A stretch of 64,000 nucleotides of DNA from Neisseria sp. oral taxon 014 str. F0314 (GCF_005886145.1 NZ_CP040504.1:744001-808000), one strand, 5' to 3'. Positions 19,155 through 29,316 are shown, counted from the stretch's first letter. A program made the numbers and translations. Notes: generated by a model from the letters alone, not told the origin.

Positions 19155-21866
19155 CTACTCCTTCGGGTCGGCAATCAGCACCCTGCGGTTTTCAGACGGC
19201 CACAACAGCTTGGCAGCCTCCCGCAATTTTTCCAGCGTCAGTATTTCGGACAATGAGTCTGCGTCGGCAGGATACCGTTCGCGTTCTATCAGGCGTTCAA
19301 GCTGCGCTTCCGGATTTTTCAGACGGCCTGTTTCTTGTTCGATAAAGCGGCGGCGCAAGGGAACAAGCTGCTGTTCGGTCAAGGTATCGGGCAGTGCCGC
19401 CAGTGTCTCTTCCCCGAGCCTGAGCAGGATTGCGGCCTTGTCGGGCGCGGCAGTGAAATGCAGCTCGCTTTCTACACGGTTGCGGGCGGGGTTCAGTACA
19501 GCCTCGAATTTCAGGCTGTATATGCCCGCCGCTTTGTCACGCAGCTCGGTTTTTAACCGCTCCCCCGCCAAAATACGCAGCAGTTTAATCTGCACGGCGG
19601 TTTGCGGATTCCACCGGCGGGAGGCGAACGTCCAGGCGGATACGTCGCTGCGCGCTTCGGAATGGACCGCCCTGCGTTCCATCTTGCTGCCGGACAAAGG
19701 CAGACGCGGCGCGGCATTTTCAGACGGCCTGCGGGGAATCCCCGCAAGATATTGCCCGACCAGCGGTTTCAACCGTGCGGCGGATTGGCCGGTCAGAATA
19801 TAAACGGCGGCGGGAGCCTGAATAATATTCCGCCACTGCGCCAGAAACTGCGGTTTGCCGACCGCCTCGGCTCCAACCGGTACGGGTTCGCTTATTCTGC
19901 CGAACCGGATTTCCTCGGCCGCGCGTTCCTTTGCGGCTCCGTCCGCGGCTTCTTCCGCGCGGACGCGTTGCAACAACGTACTTTCCGCCGCTCCGACCTG
20001 CGGCGATACCGCATAGGCGTGATACAGGCGCAACAGGGATTCGGTTTCCTCATCAGGCGCGCTGCCGGCGATTTTGCTGCCGTCCGCCTGCAAAGTCATG
20101 TTCAGGGTTATCCGGTGCCGCTGCATCCACGAATGCAACTGCACAGGCGTAAATCCCTGCGGGGCGGACTGCCAGACTGTTTTCTGCGCCGTCCGCGCCA
20201 AACGCGGATGACTTCCCGCCCCCATGAATCCTGTTTCGCCCAAAATCCTAATATACGTTTTGCCGTCGGCGGCAGGATGGTTTTGCACAACGACCGTATC
20301 GCCGTTTTGCAGTGTCCAGCGCGTGATTTTCAGACGGCGTTCATGCTGTTCCGCAACGATGGCGCCGCCTTCCGGCCGCATGGTAAAACCGCCGTCCGCC
20401 GTATCGGTTGGCAATTCGGGCAGTTCGGCGGCCCGCAATTTTTCCGCCAGCGCAGCTATTTCAGACGGCCTCGGCAAGTCTTTAACGCCATCGGAACCAG
20501 GGGATTGAACCTGTACGAGTTTATCGTCCGCCTCCAGCCATTGCCGCAGCCGCCGGCTAATATCTTCAGGACCAATCCGCCGCAAAGCCGCTTCGGCGGC
20601 TTCCGCCTTTTGCGCCGGAATGCGGACGGGTCTACCGGCAAAAACGGCCTCGGTAACGGTTTGCACGGCCTGCTCAAACCCGTCCGGCAAGCCGGTTTCC
20701 CGCTTCGCCCGCGCCGCCTCGTCCCGAACAGCCGCAGCGCCGGTTTCAAATTCAAGAGGCGTAACCGGTTTTCTCAAAATTCGTTCGCGTAATTCCAGTA
20801 TGGCGGCCAAACCCGCACGATGGCCGCCGGGGGCTGCAACTGCCGTTGCAAATCCTACGGCCGAGGTATGCCTGCCGATACTTGCTTTGCGCACGGTTAT
20901 CCTGTCTCCGGTTTCGGGCCGACCCTGCTGCCTTTTGTCTGCACGCTGCGTCAAAATATACAGGGCGATACGGTCGATATTCCGTTCCCGCTCGCCATCA
21001 TCGTCATCACTGCGCGAAGGGCTGTCGTCAAAACGGAACAGGACCGAAATAAAACTGCCGCCTTCACGGGATTCGGCGACATGCCAGCCCTGCCGCAAAA
21101 CAGGTTCGTAATAGCTGCCGCCGCGCTCGGGCAAACCGCCCTGCCGCAAACCGCCGAAATATTTTTCCAACAACGGCACAGCCTCGTCAGACGAAATGCG
21201 GCCCGATACCACCAACCGCATATTTTCCGGCACATACCAGCGCCGGTGGAAGGCTTCCAGCACTTGCGGCGGCGTGTTGCGGATGCTTTCCAGCGTACCG
21301 ATAACCGCAAACCGCGCCTGACGGCTGCCGCTGCGCAAAACTTCCGTCCGCCAGCGGTTCATCCGCCCTGCCGCGCCCAACCCGTTACGCCATTCGGCTT
21401 CGATAATCTGCTTTTCCTGACGCCAGTCTTCGGCAGAAAAAACATGCGGCGACATCATGGCCGACAAAGCCCGCAACGCTTGTTCCAAACCTGCCCTGCC
21501 CTTGTCGGAACGGAACAGATAAAGTGTGCGCTCATGACCGGTCAACGCATTAAACTCCGCGCCGCGCCTCCATCCCGCTGCAACCAATGCATTCCCCACA
21601 CCGTCGGGGAAATCGGGCGCACTCCGGAAAACCATATGTTCGACCATATGCGCCGTACCGATTTCTTCGATACCGTTTTCATCGGAAGCACCCGCACCGA
21701 CCTGCATCTGCACATCGATATACCGTCCTGCTGACGGCACCGTCAGAATATGGTAGGCCAGCCCGTTTTTCAGACGGCCTGCGGTATAAGCGGTACGGGC
21801 GCAAACAGAAACCGCTGCCGTAGAAAGCGCAGCGGTCAGGATGATTTTGTGTATAAGGCCGTTCAT
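19155..21866 (-). CDS. M16-family zinc metallopeptidase, secreted
   Basis: 903 residues. A signal peptide (about 1-23) is followed by an M16 insulinase-type domain with the inverted zinc motif His73-Met-Val-Glu76-His77. Acidic candidates for the third ligand lie at 151-158 (EKQIIEAE). A second, inactive M16 half follows, then a further repeat at 500-900, so the chain resembles the PqqL/pitrilysin arrangement. It is probably periplasmic and degrades peptides. It lies 28 bases after lepB in the same direction. Unusually, five full uptake sequences and one partial sit inside the coding region, read as GRLK or RPSE. Confidence 0.85.
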   Translation of the reverse strand: MNGLIHKIILTAALSTAAVSVCARTAYTAGRLKNGLAYHILTVPSAGRYIDVQMQVGAGASDENGIEEIGTAHMVEHMVFRSAPDFPDGVGNALVAAGWRRGAEFNALTGHERTLYLFRSDKGRAGLEQALRALSAMMSPHVFSAEDWRQEKQIIEAEWRNGLGAAGRMNRWRTEVLRSGSRQARFAVIGTLESIRNTPPQVLEAFHRRWYVPENMRLVVSGRISSDEAVPLLEKYFGGLRQGGLPERGGSYYEPVLRQGWHVAESREGGSFISVLFRFDDSPSRSDDDDGERERNIDRIALYILTQRADKRQQGRPETGDRITVRKASIGRHTSAVGFATAVAAPGGHRAGLAAILELRERILRKPVTPLEFETGAAAVRDEAARAKRETGLPDGFEQAVQTVTEAVFAGRPVRIPAQKAEAAEAALRRIGPEDISRRLRQWLEADDKLVQVQSPGSDGVKDLPRPSEIAALAEKLRAAELPELPTDTADGGFTMRPEGGAIVAEQHERRLKITRWTLQNGDTVVVQNHPAADGKTYIRILGETGFMGAGSHPRLARTAQKTVWQSAPQGFTPVQLHSWMQRHRITLNMTLQADGSKIAGSAPDEETESLLRLYHAYAVSPQVGAAESTLLQRVRAEEAADGAAKERAAEEIRFGRISEPVPVGAEAVGKPQFLAQWRNIIQAPAAVYILTGQSAARLKPLVGQYLAGIPRRPSENAAPRLPLSGSKMERRAVHSEARSDVSAWTFASRRWNPQTAVQIKLLRILAGERLKTELRDKAAGIYSLKFEAVLNPARNRVESELHFTAAPDKAAILLRLGEETLAALPDTLTEQQLVPLRRRFIEQETGRLKNPEAQLERLIERERYPADADSLSEILTLEKLREAAKLLWPSENRRVLIADPKE

Positions 21867-21894
21867 GACAAAACAGGCGGATTCCTACGGCAGC

Positions 21895-22881
21895 TTACTG
21901 GATACTCTTGCCGATGCGGGATTTGTCGCGGAAGTTCATCCAGATAAAGAACGCCTTGCCGACAATCAGTTGGTCGTCGACAAAGCCCCAATAGCGGGAA
22001 TCTTCGCTGTTGTCGCGGTTGTCGCCCATCATAAAGTAATAGCCTTTGGGCACGATACATTTGAACGACGAACCGTCTTCAGCGTATTCGCAATTATCGC
22101 GGAACGGAAACGAAGCGCGCACGGCCTGCGGGATAAAGCTCGGCTGTCCCGCCATTTTCAGTACGCGGAAGCTGTGGTCGCCGATATTTTCGCGGTACGC
22201 GTTGGCTTCGATGTCCATCACGCCGTATTGGCGGGTGTTTTCGGTATAAGTTTCCTTACCGTCTGCTTTATCTGCCATTACCTGCCCGTTGACGCTCAAG
22301 ACTTTGTTTTTGTACTCGACGACATCGCCCGGCAGGCCGACCGCACGTTTGATGTAGTTGACAGATGTATCTTCGGGGTAGTTGAACACCACTACGTCGC
22401 CGCGCTGGATTTTTCCGGTTTCCACCAACACATCGTTAATTATCGGCTTACGGATGCCGTAGGCGAATTTGTTCACGAGGATGAAATCGCCAACCACCAA
22501 GCCGGGCCGCATCGAGCTTGACGGAATCTGGAACGGTTCGGCCACAAATGTACGCAATACAAACACAAACAGGATAATCGGAAAGAAGCCGCTCATATAG
22601 TCGGTAAAATGGCCGCGGTCTTTGTGCGACGGGTCCCTGCTTAAACGGAATTTGTGGATAATCCATATGATTCCGGTAAAGGCGACGAACACCAGCAACA
22701 CGGCGGTGAAGCTCATATTGAAAGACAATACGCCGAAAATCCCGACCATAATCAACAGATAACCCCATTGCAGGGCGCTGCTCCATTCTCCGTTTTCCCC
22801 GCGTTCTTTACTGCTGAACAAGAACATGACGAAACCGACGGCTATGGCGGCTATGGCGGCATATAAAAGATTTGTACTCAT
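21895..22881 (-). CDS. lepB: Signal peptidase I
   Basis: 328 residues. Two or three N-terminal membrane helices (5-22, 38-58, 60-76, then 98-112) precede the periplasmic catalytic domain. The nucleophile is Ser123 in IPSSSMRPGL, and the general base is Lys178 in YIKRAVGLPGD. Box E-like MMGDNRDNSEDSRYWGFV is present near 288-305. It removes signal peptides from exported proteins. The start codon shares its first base with the last base of the lepA stop, so the two are translationally coupled, as in many proteobacteria. Confidence 0.97.
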   Translation of the reverse strand: MSTNLLYAAIAAIAVGFVMFLFSSKERGENGEWSSALQWGYLLIMVGIFGVLSFNMSFTAVLLVFVAFTGIIWIIHKFRLSRDPSHKDRGHFTDYMSGFFPIILFVFVLRTFVAEPFQIPSSSMRPGLVVGDFILVNKFAYGIRKPIINDVLVETGKIQRGDVVVFNYPEDTSVNYIKRAVGLPGDVVEYKNKVLSVNGQVMADKADGKETYTENTRQYGVMDIEANAYRENIGDHSFRVLKMAGQPSFIPQAVRASFPFRDNCEYAEDGSSFKCIVPKGYYFMMGDNRDNSEDSRYWGFVDDQLIVGKAFFIWMNFRDKSRIGKSIQ

Positions 22882-24674
22882 TATTTATCACTCACTTGCA
22901 GAATCGCCAAAAATGCGCTTTGCGGGATTTCCACGTTGCCCACTTGTTTCATGCGGCGTTTGCCTGCTTTTTGTTTTTCGAGAAGTTTTTTCTTACGGGT
23001 AATATCGCCGCCGTAACATTTTGCCAAGACGTTTTTACGCAGGGCTTTGACGTTTTCGCGGGCGATAATCTGACTGCCGATGGCGGCTTGGACGGCAATG
23101 TCGAACATTTGGCGCGGAATCAGTTCGCGCATTTTCGATGCAAGCTCGCGGCCTCGGTGAACGGCGCTTTGACGGTGGACAATCAGGCTCAGGGCATCGA
23201 CTTTTTCGCCGTTGACCATAATATCCAGCTTAATCAAGTCGGACGGTTGGAATTCTTTGAAATGGTAGTCCAGCGAGGCATAGCCGCGCGAAGTGGATTT
23301 GAGTTTGTCGAAAAAGTCCATCACGACTTCGTTCATGGGCAAATCGTAAGTCAGCATGACTTGACGGCCCATGTACTGCATATTGACCTGCACGCCGCGT
23401 TTTTGGTTACACAAAGTCATGACGTTGCCGACGTATTCCTGCGGCACGAGGATGGTCGCGGTAATAATCGGCTCGAGAATGGTTTCGATGCTGCCGATGT
23501 CGGGCAGTTTGGACGGGTTTTCGACTTCAATTTTTTCGCCGCTCTTCAACACGACTTCGTAAACCACCGTCGGCGCGGTGGTAATCAAATCCATGTCAAA
23601 CTCGCGCTCCAAGCGTTCCTGCACGATTTCCAAGTGCAGCAGACCCAAGAAGCCGCAGCGGAAGCCGAAGCCCAATGCCTGAGAAACTTCAGGCTCGAAT
23701 TTCAACGAAGCATCGTTAAGCTGCAATTTTTCCAAAGCGTCGCGCAAGGCTTCGTAGTCGTGGCTTTCCACGGGGTAGAGGCCTGCAAATACCTGGCTTT
23801 GTACTTCTTGGAAACCGGGCAGCGGCTCAGAAGCGGGGTTGGCAACCAAAGTAACCGTGTCGCCGACTTTCGCCTGTCCCAATTCTTTCACGCCGGTAAT
23901 CAAAAAGCCTACTTCGCCGGCTTTGAGTTCTTGTTTCTGAACCGATTTGGGCGTGAATACGCCCAGTTGCTCAACCTGAGTTTCCGCCTTGGTGCTCATA
24001 AAACGCACTTTGTCTTTCAGCTTGATGGTGCCGTTTTTCACACGGATCAACATGACCACGCCGACGTAGTTGTCAAACCACGAATCGACGATAACGGCTT
24101 GCAGCGGCGCGTTTTCGTCGCCGGTCGGCGCGGGGATTTTGGCAACGATTTCTTCCAAAACGTCTTCCACGCCGATGCCGCTTTTGGCTGAACATTGCAC
24201 CGCGCCGACGGCATCGATGCCGATGATGTCTTCGATTTCCTGTTCCACGCGCTCGGGGTCGGCGGCGGGCAGGTCGATTTTGTTCAAGACAGGCACGACT
24301 TCCACGCCCAAATCAATCGCGGTGTAGCAGTTCGCCACGGTTTGCGCTTCCACGCCTTGCGACGCGTCAACAACCAAAAGCGCGCCTTCGCATGCGGACA
24401 GCGAGCGGGAGACTTCGTAAGAGAAGTCGACGTGTCCCGGCGTGTCAATCAGGTTGAGTTGATACACCTGCCCGTCGCGTGCTTTGTAGCTGAGCGCGGC
24501 GGTTTGCGCTTTGATGGTGATGCCGCGCTCTTTTTCGATGTCCATGGAATCGAGTACCTGCGTACTCATTTCGCGCAAATCCAAGCCGCCGCAGTATTGG
24601 ATGAAGCGGTCGGCAAGCGTCGATTTGCCGTGGTCGATGTGGGCAATGATGGAGAAATTCCGTATATTCTTCAT
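22881..24674 (-). CDS. lepA: Elongation factor 4 (LepA), translational GTPase
   Basis: 597 residues from the ATG at 24674. Upstream in-frame codons cross a DUS hairpin and are not family-like. G-domain motifs are AHIDHGKST (G1), DTPGHVDF (G3) and NKIDLP (G4), followed by domains II, III and V and the LepA-specific C-terminal domain ending in [18 protein letters not shown]4 binds the ribosome and promotes back-translocation or assists initiation. It is the first gene of the lepA-lepB-M16 operon. Confidence 0.98.
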   Translation of the reverse strand: MKNIRNFSIIAHIDHGKSTLADRFIQYCGGLDLREMSTQVLDSMDIEKERGITIKAQTAALSYKARDGQVYQLNLIDTPGHVDFSYEVSRSLSACEGALLVVDASQGVEAQTVANCYTAIDLGVEVVPVLNKIDLPAADPERVEQEIEDIIGIDAVGAVQCSAKSGIGVEDVLEEIVAKIPAPTGDENAPLQAVIVDSWFDNYVGVVMLIRVKNGTIKLKDKVRFMSTKAETQVEQLGVFTPKSVQKQELKAGEVGFLITGVKELGQAKVGDTVTLVANPASEPLPGFQEVQSQVFAGLYPVESHDYEALRDALEKLQLNDASLKFEPEVSQALGFGFRCGFLGLLHLEIVQERLEREFDMDLITTAPTVVYEVVLKSGEKIEVENPSKLPDIGSIETILEPIITATILVPQEYVGNVMTLCNQKRGVQVNMQYMGRQVMLTYDLPMNEVVMDFFDKLKSTSRGYASLDYHFKEFQPSDLIKLDIMVNGEKVDALSLIVHRQSAVHRGRELASKMRELIPRQMFDIAVQAAIGSQIIARENVKALRKNVLAKCYGGDITRKKKLLEKQKAGKRRMKQVGNVEIPQSAFLAILQVSDK

Positions 24675-24704
24675 ATCGTAGAATTGAAAAAACAGTATGT
24701 GTTT

Positions 24705-24747
24705 CGAAAGGCCGTCTGAAAAACGCGGCAGGCGTTCAGACGGCCTC
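24705..24747. terminator. Inverted DUS pair downstream of mtnN
   Basis: AAGGCCGTCTGAA (24708-24720) pairs with TTCAGACGGCCT (24735-24746) across a GC-rich 14-base loop. Confidence 0.65.
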
Positions 24748-24844
24748 GAACAAAAACAAATAGTCGGGTATTTTAGCGGAAATTCACTGCTTACGCATGA
24801 AATTTCCATCAGTCATGCTGTAGTCCGCCGCAAAAGCGCACAGT

Positions 24845-25546
24845 TCAGAGCCGCTCCATCATTTTCAAAACCATTTCCGCGGAATGTACCGCCGCGGTTT
24901 TTAAAAATTCATCAAAACTGATGTCGGCTTTCTCGTCGGCCGAATCGGAAACCGCGCGAATCACTACAAACGGCACGCCGAGCTGCGTACAGGTCTGCGC
25001 AATGGCCGCCGCTTCCATTTCCACCGCCTGTATGTCGGGGAAACGGCTGCGGATTTCCGCCACCCGCCCGCTGCTGTGGACAAATTGGTCGCCGCTGGCA
25101 ATCAGGCCGCGCCTGACCGATGCGCCTTCAAACACGCTTGCGGCCTGCTCCGCCGCGCCCACCAGCCTTTCGTCCGCGTCAAACGCTGCCGGCAGGCGCG
25201 GGACCTGCCCCCATTCGTAACCGAACGCGGTTACGTCGACATCGTGATGCGCCGCTTTATCGCCGATAACCACGTCGCCGACCTTCAGCCCTTTGCCCAA
25301 ACCGCCCGCGCTGCCGGTGTTGATGACGCAGTCAGGATTGAACTGATGCACCACCCATGCCGTCGCAACCGCCGCGTTGACTTTGCCGATACCGCTCAAC
25401 GCCAGCACCATGCGTTTGCCCGCATACCGTCCCGCGCAGACGGTAAAGCTGCCGAAGCTCAGGGTCTGCACTTCTTCCATACGGGTACGCAGAAGCGCGA
25501 TTTCCTGTTCCATGGCGCCGATTACGGCAATTGTTTGTTCAGACAT
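24845..25546 (-). CDS. mtnN: 5'-methylthioadenosine/S-adenosylhomocysteine nucleosidase
   Basis: 233 residues, the normal Pfs/MtnN length. It hydrolyses MTA and SAH to adenine and a thioribose or ribosyl-homocysteine product, recycling methyl-donor by-products and feeding autoinducer-2 synthesis where luxS exists. Family elements are GAMEQEI at 11-17, SGIGKVNAA near 56-64, the VEMEAAAIAQ substrate loop near 173-182 and SDSADEKA near 200, which contains the catalytic Asp. The start follows GAGGA. It is divergent from pilT2. Confidence 0.96.
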   Translation of the reverse strand: MSEQTIAVIGAMEQEIALLRTRMEEVQTLSFGSFTVCAGRYAGKRMVLALSGIGKVNAAVATAWVVHQFNPDCVINTGSAGGLGKGLKVGDVVIGDKAAHHDVDVTAFGYEWGQVPRLPAAFDADERLVGAAEQAASVFEGASVRRGLIASGDQFVHSSGRVAEIRSRFPDIQAVEMEAAAIAQTCTQLGVPFVVIRAVSDSADEKADISFDEFLKTAAVHSAEMVLKMMERL

Positions 25547-25636
25547 TGTCCTCGTCCCTATCCGGTCGTTAAAATTTCCGCAAATATTATACCGACAAAT
25601 TTAATTACCCGTGCAGGCCGCGCCGCCGCCTTATTT

Positions 25637-25645
25637 TGCTATAAT
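25637..25645 (+). promoter_or_regulatory. pilT2 promoter (extended -10)
   Basis: TGCTATAAT, with TATAAT at 25640-25645 and the TGn extension, lies 43 bases before the start codon. No clear -35 was seen. Confidence 0.55.
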
Positions 25646-25687
25646 TGCCGCCGGAAAAATACGACTTACATATGCTTGGAGACTATT

Positions 25688-26818
25688 ATGATGGAAAACA
25701 CACCACGCAGCGCCAAAGACGATCTCTATACCTGGCTGCGCCACATGAACAAATTTAAAGGTTCCGACCTTTTCATCACCACCAATTTCCCGCCGGCCAT
25801 GAAAGTGGACGGCAAAATCACCCGCCTGACCGACGAGCCGCTGACCGCCGAAAAATGTATGGAAATCGCCTTTTCGATTATGACCACCAAACAAATCGAA
25901 GAGTTCTCCGGCACCAACGAATGCAACTTCGCCATCAGCCTGCCCGACACCAGCCGTTTCCGCGTCAACGCCATGGTACAGCGCGGCGCAACCGCCCTGG
26001 TGTTCCGCGCCATCACCAGCAACATCCCGAAATTCGAAAGCCTGAACCTGCCGCCCGTGTTGAAAGAAATTGCTTTGAAAAAACGCGGCTTGGTCATCTT
26101 CGTCGGCGGTACGGGTTCGGGCAAGTCCACCTCCCTAGCTTCGCTCATCGACTACCGCAACGAAAACACTTTCGACCACATCATCACCATCGAAGACCCG
26201 ATTGAGTTCGTTCACCAGCACAAAAACTGCATCATCACCCAGCGCGAAGTCGGCGTCGACACCGAAAGCTGGATGGCCGCGCTGAAAAACACCCTGCGCC
26301 AGGCGCCCGACGTGATTCTTATCGGCGAGATCCGCGACCGCGAAACCATGGATTACGCCATCGCCTTTGCCGAAACCGGCCATTTGTGTATGGCGACGCT
26401 GCACGCCAACAGCACCAACCAGGCGCTCGACCGCATCATCAACTTCTTCCCCGAAGAACGCCGCACCCAGCTTCTGACCGACTTGTCGCTCAACCTGCAA
26501 GCCTTCATCTCGCAGCGCCTCGTTCCGCGCGAAGGCGGCCGCGGCCGCGTGGCGGCGGTGGAAGTGCTGCTCAACTCCCCGCTGGTCGCCGAGCTGGTTC
26601 ACGAAGGCCGCATCCATGAAATCAAGGAACAGATGAAAAAATCCACCGCAATGGGTATGCAGACTTTCGACCAGGCATTGTACGATCTGTACGAGCGCGG
26701 CGACATCAGTTTCCAAGACGCGCTGAAAAACGCCGACTCCGCCCACGACCTGCGGCTCGACATCCAACTGCGCAGCCGCCGCGCCCAGAATGCAGGGCCG
26801 GATTTGGAACTGATTTGA
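25688..26818 (+). CDS. pilT2: Type IV pilus retraction-type ATPase, PilT2
   Basis: 376 residues from the ATG at 25688, with GGAGA at 25678-25682. The second ATG, one codon later, is equally possible. This PilT/PilU-type hexameric ATPase has Walker A GGTGSGKST from about residue 140, an Asp box around TIEDPIEF near 168, Walker B LIGEIRDRET near 211 and a His box ATLHANST near 238. Length fits the PilT2 paralogue, longer than PilT (347) and shorter than PilU (408). It lies next to mtnN and lepAB, as in the meningococcus, away from pilT-pilU. PilT2 modulates pilus retraction speed and twitching. Confidence 0.88.
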   Translation: MMENTPRSAKDDLYTWLRHMNKFKGSDLFITTNFPPAMKVDGKITRLTDEPLTAEKCMEIAFSIMTTKQIEEFSGTNECNFAISLPDTSRFRVNAMVQRGATALVFRAITSNIPKFESLNLPPVLKEIALKKRGLVIFVGGTGSGKSTSLASLIDYRNENTFDHIITIEDPIEFVHQHKNCIITQREVGVDTESWMAALKNTLRQAPDVILIGEIRDRETMDYAIAFAETGHLCMATLHANSTNQALDRIINFFPEERRTQLLTDLSLNLQAFISQRLVPREGGRGRVAAVEVLLNSPLVAELVHEGRIHEIKEQMKKSTAMGMQTFDQALYDLYERGDISFQDALKNADSAHDLRLDIQLRSRRAQNAGPDLELI

Positions 26819-26862
26819 TCAGGCGGCCGAAAAAACCGCTCTGATATTTCCCCATCCGTAAC

Positions 26863-26909
26863 AAGCCTTGAGGCCGTCTGAAAAACTTTTTCAGACGGCC
26901 TCAAGGCTT
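26863..26909. terminator. Bidirectional DUS terminator, pilT2/modC
   Basis: A 23-bp perfect stem (26863-26885 with 26887-26909), DUS extended by AAGCCTTG. One of the strongest hairpins in the window. Confidence 0.88.
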
Positions 26910-26927
26910 ATATGGCCGCAATCCGCA

Positions 26928-27590
26928 CTAACCCGCATTTATTCCTGCCGCTGCCAGCCTGCCCGCCTCCATCGTCCATACTTCGTCCGCCAGCACTTCG
27001 GCATCCGCCCTGTCGTGGGTAATCAAAATCATCGGAATACCGCTTGCCTGCTGAATCTGCAACACTTCGTTGCGCGTATGCGTGCGCAAATCGGCGTCCA
27101 ACGCAGAAAAAGGCTCGTCCAGCAGCAACAGCTCCGGCTCGGTAACCAAGGCCCGCGCCAAAGCGGTACGCTGTTTTTGCCCGCCGGAAATCTGTTGCGG
27201 ATAATGGCCGGCCACCCGTTCCAGCCTGAGCATTTCCAGCCAGTAACGGGCTTTTTCAGACGGCCTCTTCGACGGGTTGGACAGCCCGCGCGCCAATCCG
27301 AAATCGATGTTCTGCGCCACGGTCAGGTGCGGAAACAGGGCGTAATCCTGAAACAGCAGGCCGACCCTGCGTTTCTGCGCGGGCAGGTTAATCCGTTCGT
27401 CGAACCATGTCCCGCCGTTGACGCGGATATGCCCGCCGTCGGGCTTGAGCAGCCCCGCCAGCAGTTGCAGGGTCAGGCTTTTCCCCGAACCGGACGGCCC
27501 GACGACGGCCAGCCGCCGCGCATCAGACCGCAACGCGATGTCCAATCCGAACGACGGCAGTTTTTTGTGCAGCACGATATCAAACAGCAT
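26928..27590 (-). CDS. modC: Molybdate ABC transporter ATPase
   Basis: 220 residues. The ATPase core is complete: Walker A GPSGSGKS at 31-38, signature ISGGQKQR near 138-145, Walker B LLLLDEP near 159-165 and the switch His in LITHDRADAE near 195. E. coli ModC has ~350 residues because a TOBE molybdate-sensing domain follows the ATPase, and that domain is missing here. The start overlaps the end of modB by 11 bases. The molybdate assignment rests on the adjacent modA and modB. Confidence 0.9.
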   Translation of the reverse strand: MLFDIVLHKKLPSFGLDIALRSDARRLAVVGPSGSGKSLTLQLLAGLLKPDGGHIRVNGGTWFDERINLPAQKRRVGLLFQDYALFPHLTVAQNIDFGLARGLSNPSKRPSEKARYWLEMLRLERVAGHYPQQISGGQKQRTALARALVTEPELLLLDEPFSALDADLRTHTRNEVLQIQQASGIPMILITHDRADAEVLADEVWTMEAGRLAAAGINAG

Positions 27591-28263
27591 GGTTCCTCTC
27601 CCCTCGGGAACGCATCAGACGGCCGGTCGACAGCAAAACGGCTATGCAGACGGCGGAAACCAACACCACCAGCCCGTTGGCCAACGCATCGTCTCCGGCC
27701 TGCACCGCTTCGTAAATCGCCACCGACAGGGTTTGCGTCTTACCCGGAATACTGCCGGCAATCATCAGCGTCGCGCCGAATTCGCCCAGCGAACGGGCAA
27801 ACGCCAGCAGCACGCCCGCCAAAATGCCGCGCCACGCCAGCGGCAGGCTGACGCGGAAAAACACCGCCCATTCGTTCAACCCCAGCACGCGCGCCGCCTG
27901 CTCCAACTGCGGGCTGACCTCTTCAAACGCCGCCCGCGCGGGCTTGAACACCAGCGGAAACGTAACTGCCGCCGCCGCAATGACCGCCCCCTGCCAAGTG
28001 AAGATCAGATTGATGCCGAAATTGTCTTTCAGCCATGCGCCGACGGTACCGTTGCGGCCGAACACCACCAGCAGATAGTAGCCCATCACCGTCGGCGGCA
28101 GCACCATCGGCAGCATCAGCAGCGTATCCAGCAGCCCGCGTCCGACAAAACGCCCGCGCGCCAGCACGAAACCCGCCGCCGTACCGAACACGAAGTTCAA
28201 CAAAGTAGCCGTGCCTGCGATTTTCAGCGAAAGCAGCAGGGTCGTGATTAACGATTCGTTCAT
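27580..28263 (-). CDS. modB: Molybdate ABC transporter permease
   Basis: 227 residues from the ATG at 28263. An in-frame upstream extension lacks a ribosome-binding site and crosses the modA-modB spacer. Five or six membrane helices are seen, with the ABC permease loop EVSPQLEQAARVLGLNEW near 120-137. It forms the inner-membrane channel for molybdate with ModC. It is separated from modA by 131 bases that contain a strong DUS hairpin (28342-28383), so expression relative to modA may be reduced. Confidence 0.93.
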   Translation of the reverse strand: MNESLITTLLLSLKIAGTATLLNFVFGTAAGFVLARGRFVGRGLLDTLLMLPMVLPPTVMGYYLLVVFGRNGTVGAWLKDNFGINLIFTWQGAVIAAAAVTFPLVFKPARAAFEEVSPQLEQAARVLGLNEWAVFFRVSLPLAWRGILAGVLLAFARSLGEFGATLMIAGSIPGKTQTLSVAIYEAVQAGDDALANGLVVLVSAVCIAVLLSTGRLMRSRGERNHAV

Positions 28264-28341
28264 TTGGTATTCTTTATTAATAACGGGGATAGTGAGTATT
28301 ACGAAACTGCCGAAAGCGCGGATGACGCTTTCTAGCAAACC

Positions 28342-28383
28342 TGAGGCCGTCTGAAAACGAAAAATGCGTTTCAGACGGCCTCA
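28342..28383 (-). terminator. DUS hairpin between modA and modB
   Basis: TGAGGCCGTCTGAAA (28342-28356) pairs with TTTCAGACGGCCTCA (28369-28383). It lies directly after modA and upstream of modB in the direction of transcription. Confidence 0.8.
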
Positions 28384-28394
28384 AATTTCTTTTT

Positions 28395-29138
28395 TCAAGG
28401 TTTTTTAAATCCGTATTTGTTCAACACGCCCTGCCCCTGAGCCGACAGCACATATTGCACGAAGCGTTTTGCCTCCACCTTCTGCGGACCGGAAGCGGCA
28501 ACGGCAATCGGATAAGACACCGGCTCCTGCGTCGGCACGGTTTTCAGCACTTTCACCTTATCCTTCATCAGCATCGCATCGGTGTTGTAGACGAAACCGG
28601 CATCCACTTCGCCGCGTGCGACATAATCCAGCGACTGGCGCACGTTTTGCGTGGTGATGACTTTAGACCGGATATTGTCCCAAATTCCCGCTTTCTCCAA
28701 AGCGGCCTTGGAATAACGGCCGACGGGCACGCTGGCGGGATTGCTGATGGCGATGCGGTCGAACCGGTAGCCTTCCAAATCGCTCAGTCGGCCGACCGTC
28801 AATTTGCTGTCTTTGGGCGCGGCGATAACCAGCGAGTTGAGCGCGAACGATTTGCGGGTGGCTTTATCGATAACGCCTTTGACCTGCGCCTGATTCATGG
28901 TTTCCTGGTCGGCAAAGGCCAGCACGTCCACCGGCGCGCCCTGCAACGCCTGTTGCAGCAATGCGCCCGAACCGGCGGTATTCAGTTTGACTTTGCTTTG
29001 CGGATACTGTTTTTCGTATTTGGCGGCAATGTCGGCAAATGCCTCTTTCAGACTGGCGGCGGCGGACACGGTAATTTCGGCGGCGGAAACGCTGCCTGCG
29101 GCCAAAGCCAGCAGCAATGCGGTGTAGCGGATTTTCAT
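28395..29138 (-). CDS. modA: Molybdate-binding periplasmic protein
   Basis: 247 residues. A signal peptide ends near 19 (SVSA). The mature protein starts EITVSAAASLKEAF, the ModA signature in which main-chain and Ser side chains bind the oxyanion, and has the second-lobe Tyr region SLDYVARGEVDAGFVYNTDA (20 residues). It delivers molybdate to ModBC for the molybdenum cofactor. It is the first gene of the mod cluster, and a terminator-like hairpin follows before modB. Confidence 0.95.
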   Translation of the reverse strand: MKIRYTALLLALAAGSVSAAEITVSAAASLKEAFADIAAKYEKQYPQSKVKLNTAGSGALLQQALQGAPVDVLAFADQETMNQAQVKGVIDKATRKSFALNSLVIAAPKDSKLTVGRLSDLEGYRFDRIAISNPASVPVGRYSKAALEKAGIWDNIRSKVITTQNVRQSLDYVARGEVDAGFVYNTDAMLMKDKVKVLKTVPTQEPVSYPIAVAASGPQKVEAKRFVQYVLSAQGQGVLNKYGFKKP

Positions 29139-29316
29139 GTTGTTCTTTCCGGTTTTCTGACATTAAACGGGATTTCGTTTGTAACACATTGCATACCGTT
29201 CGATGATGGTCATTTTTAACTAATACTAAAGAACTATATTTCAATGAGGCCGTCTGAAAACGGCAAATGCGTATCGTGTATAATACCGCTCTTCATTTAT
29301 TTCAAAACGGTTTCAG

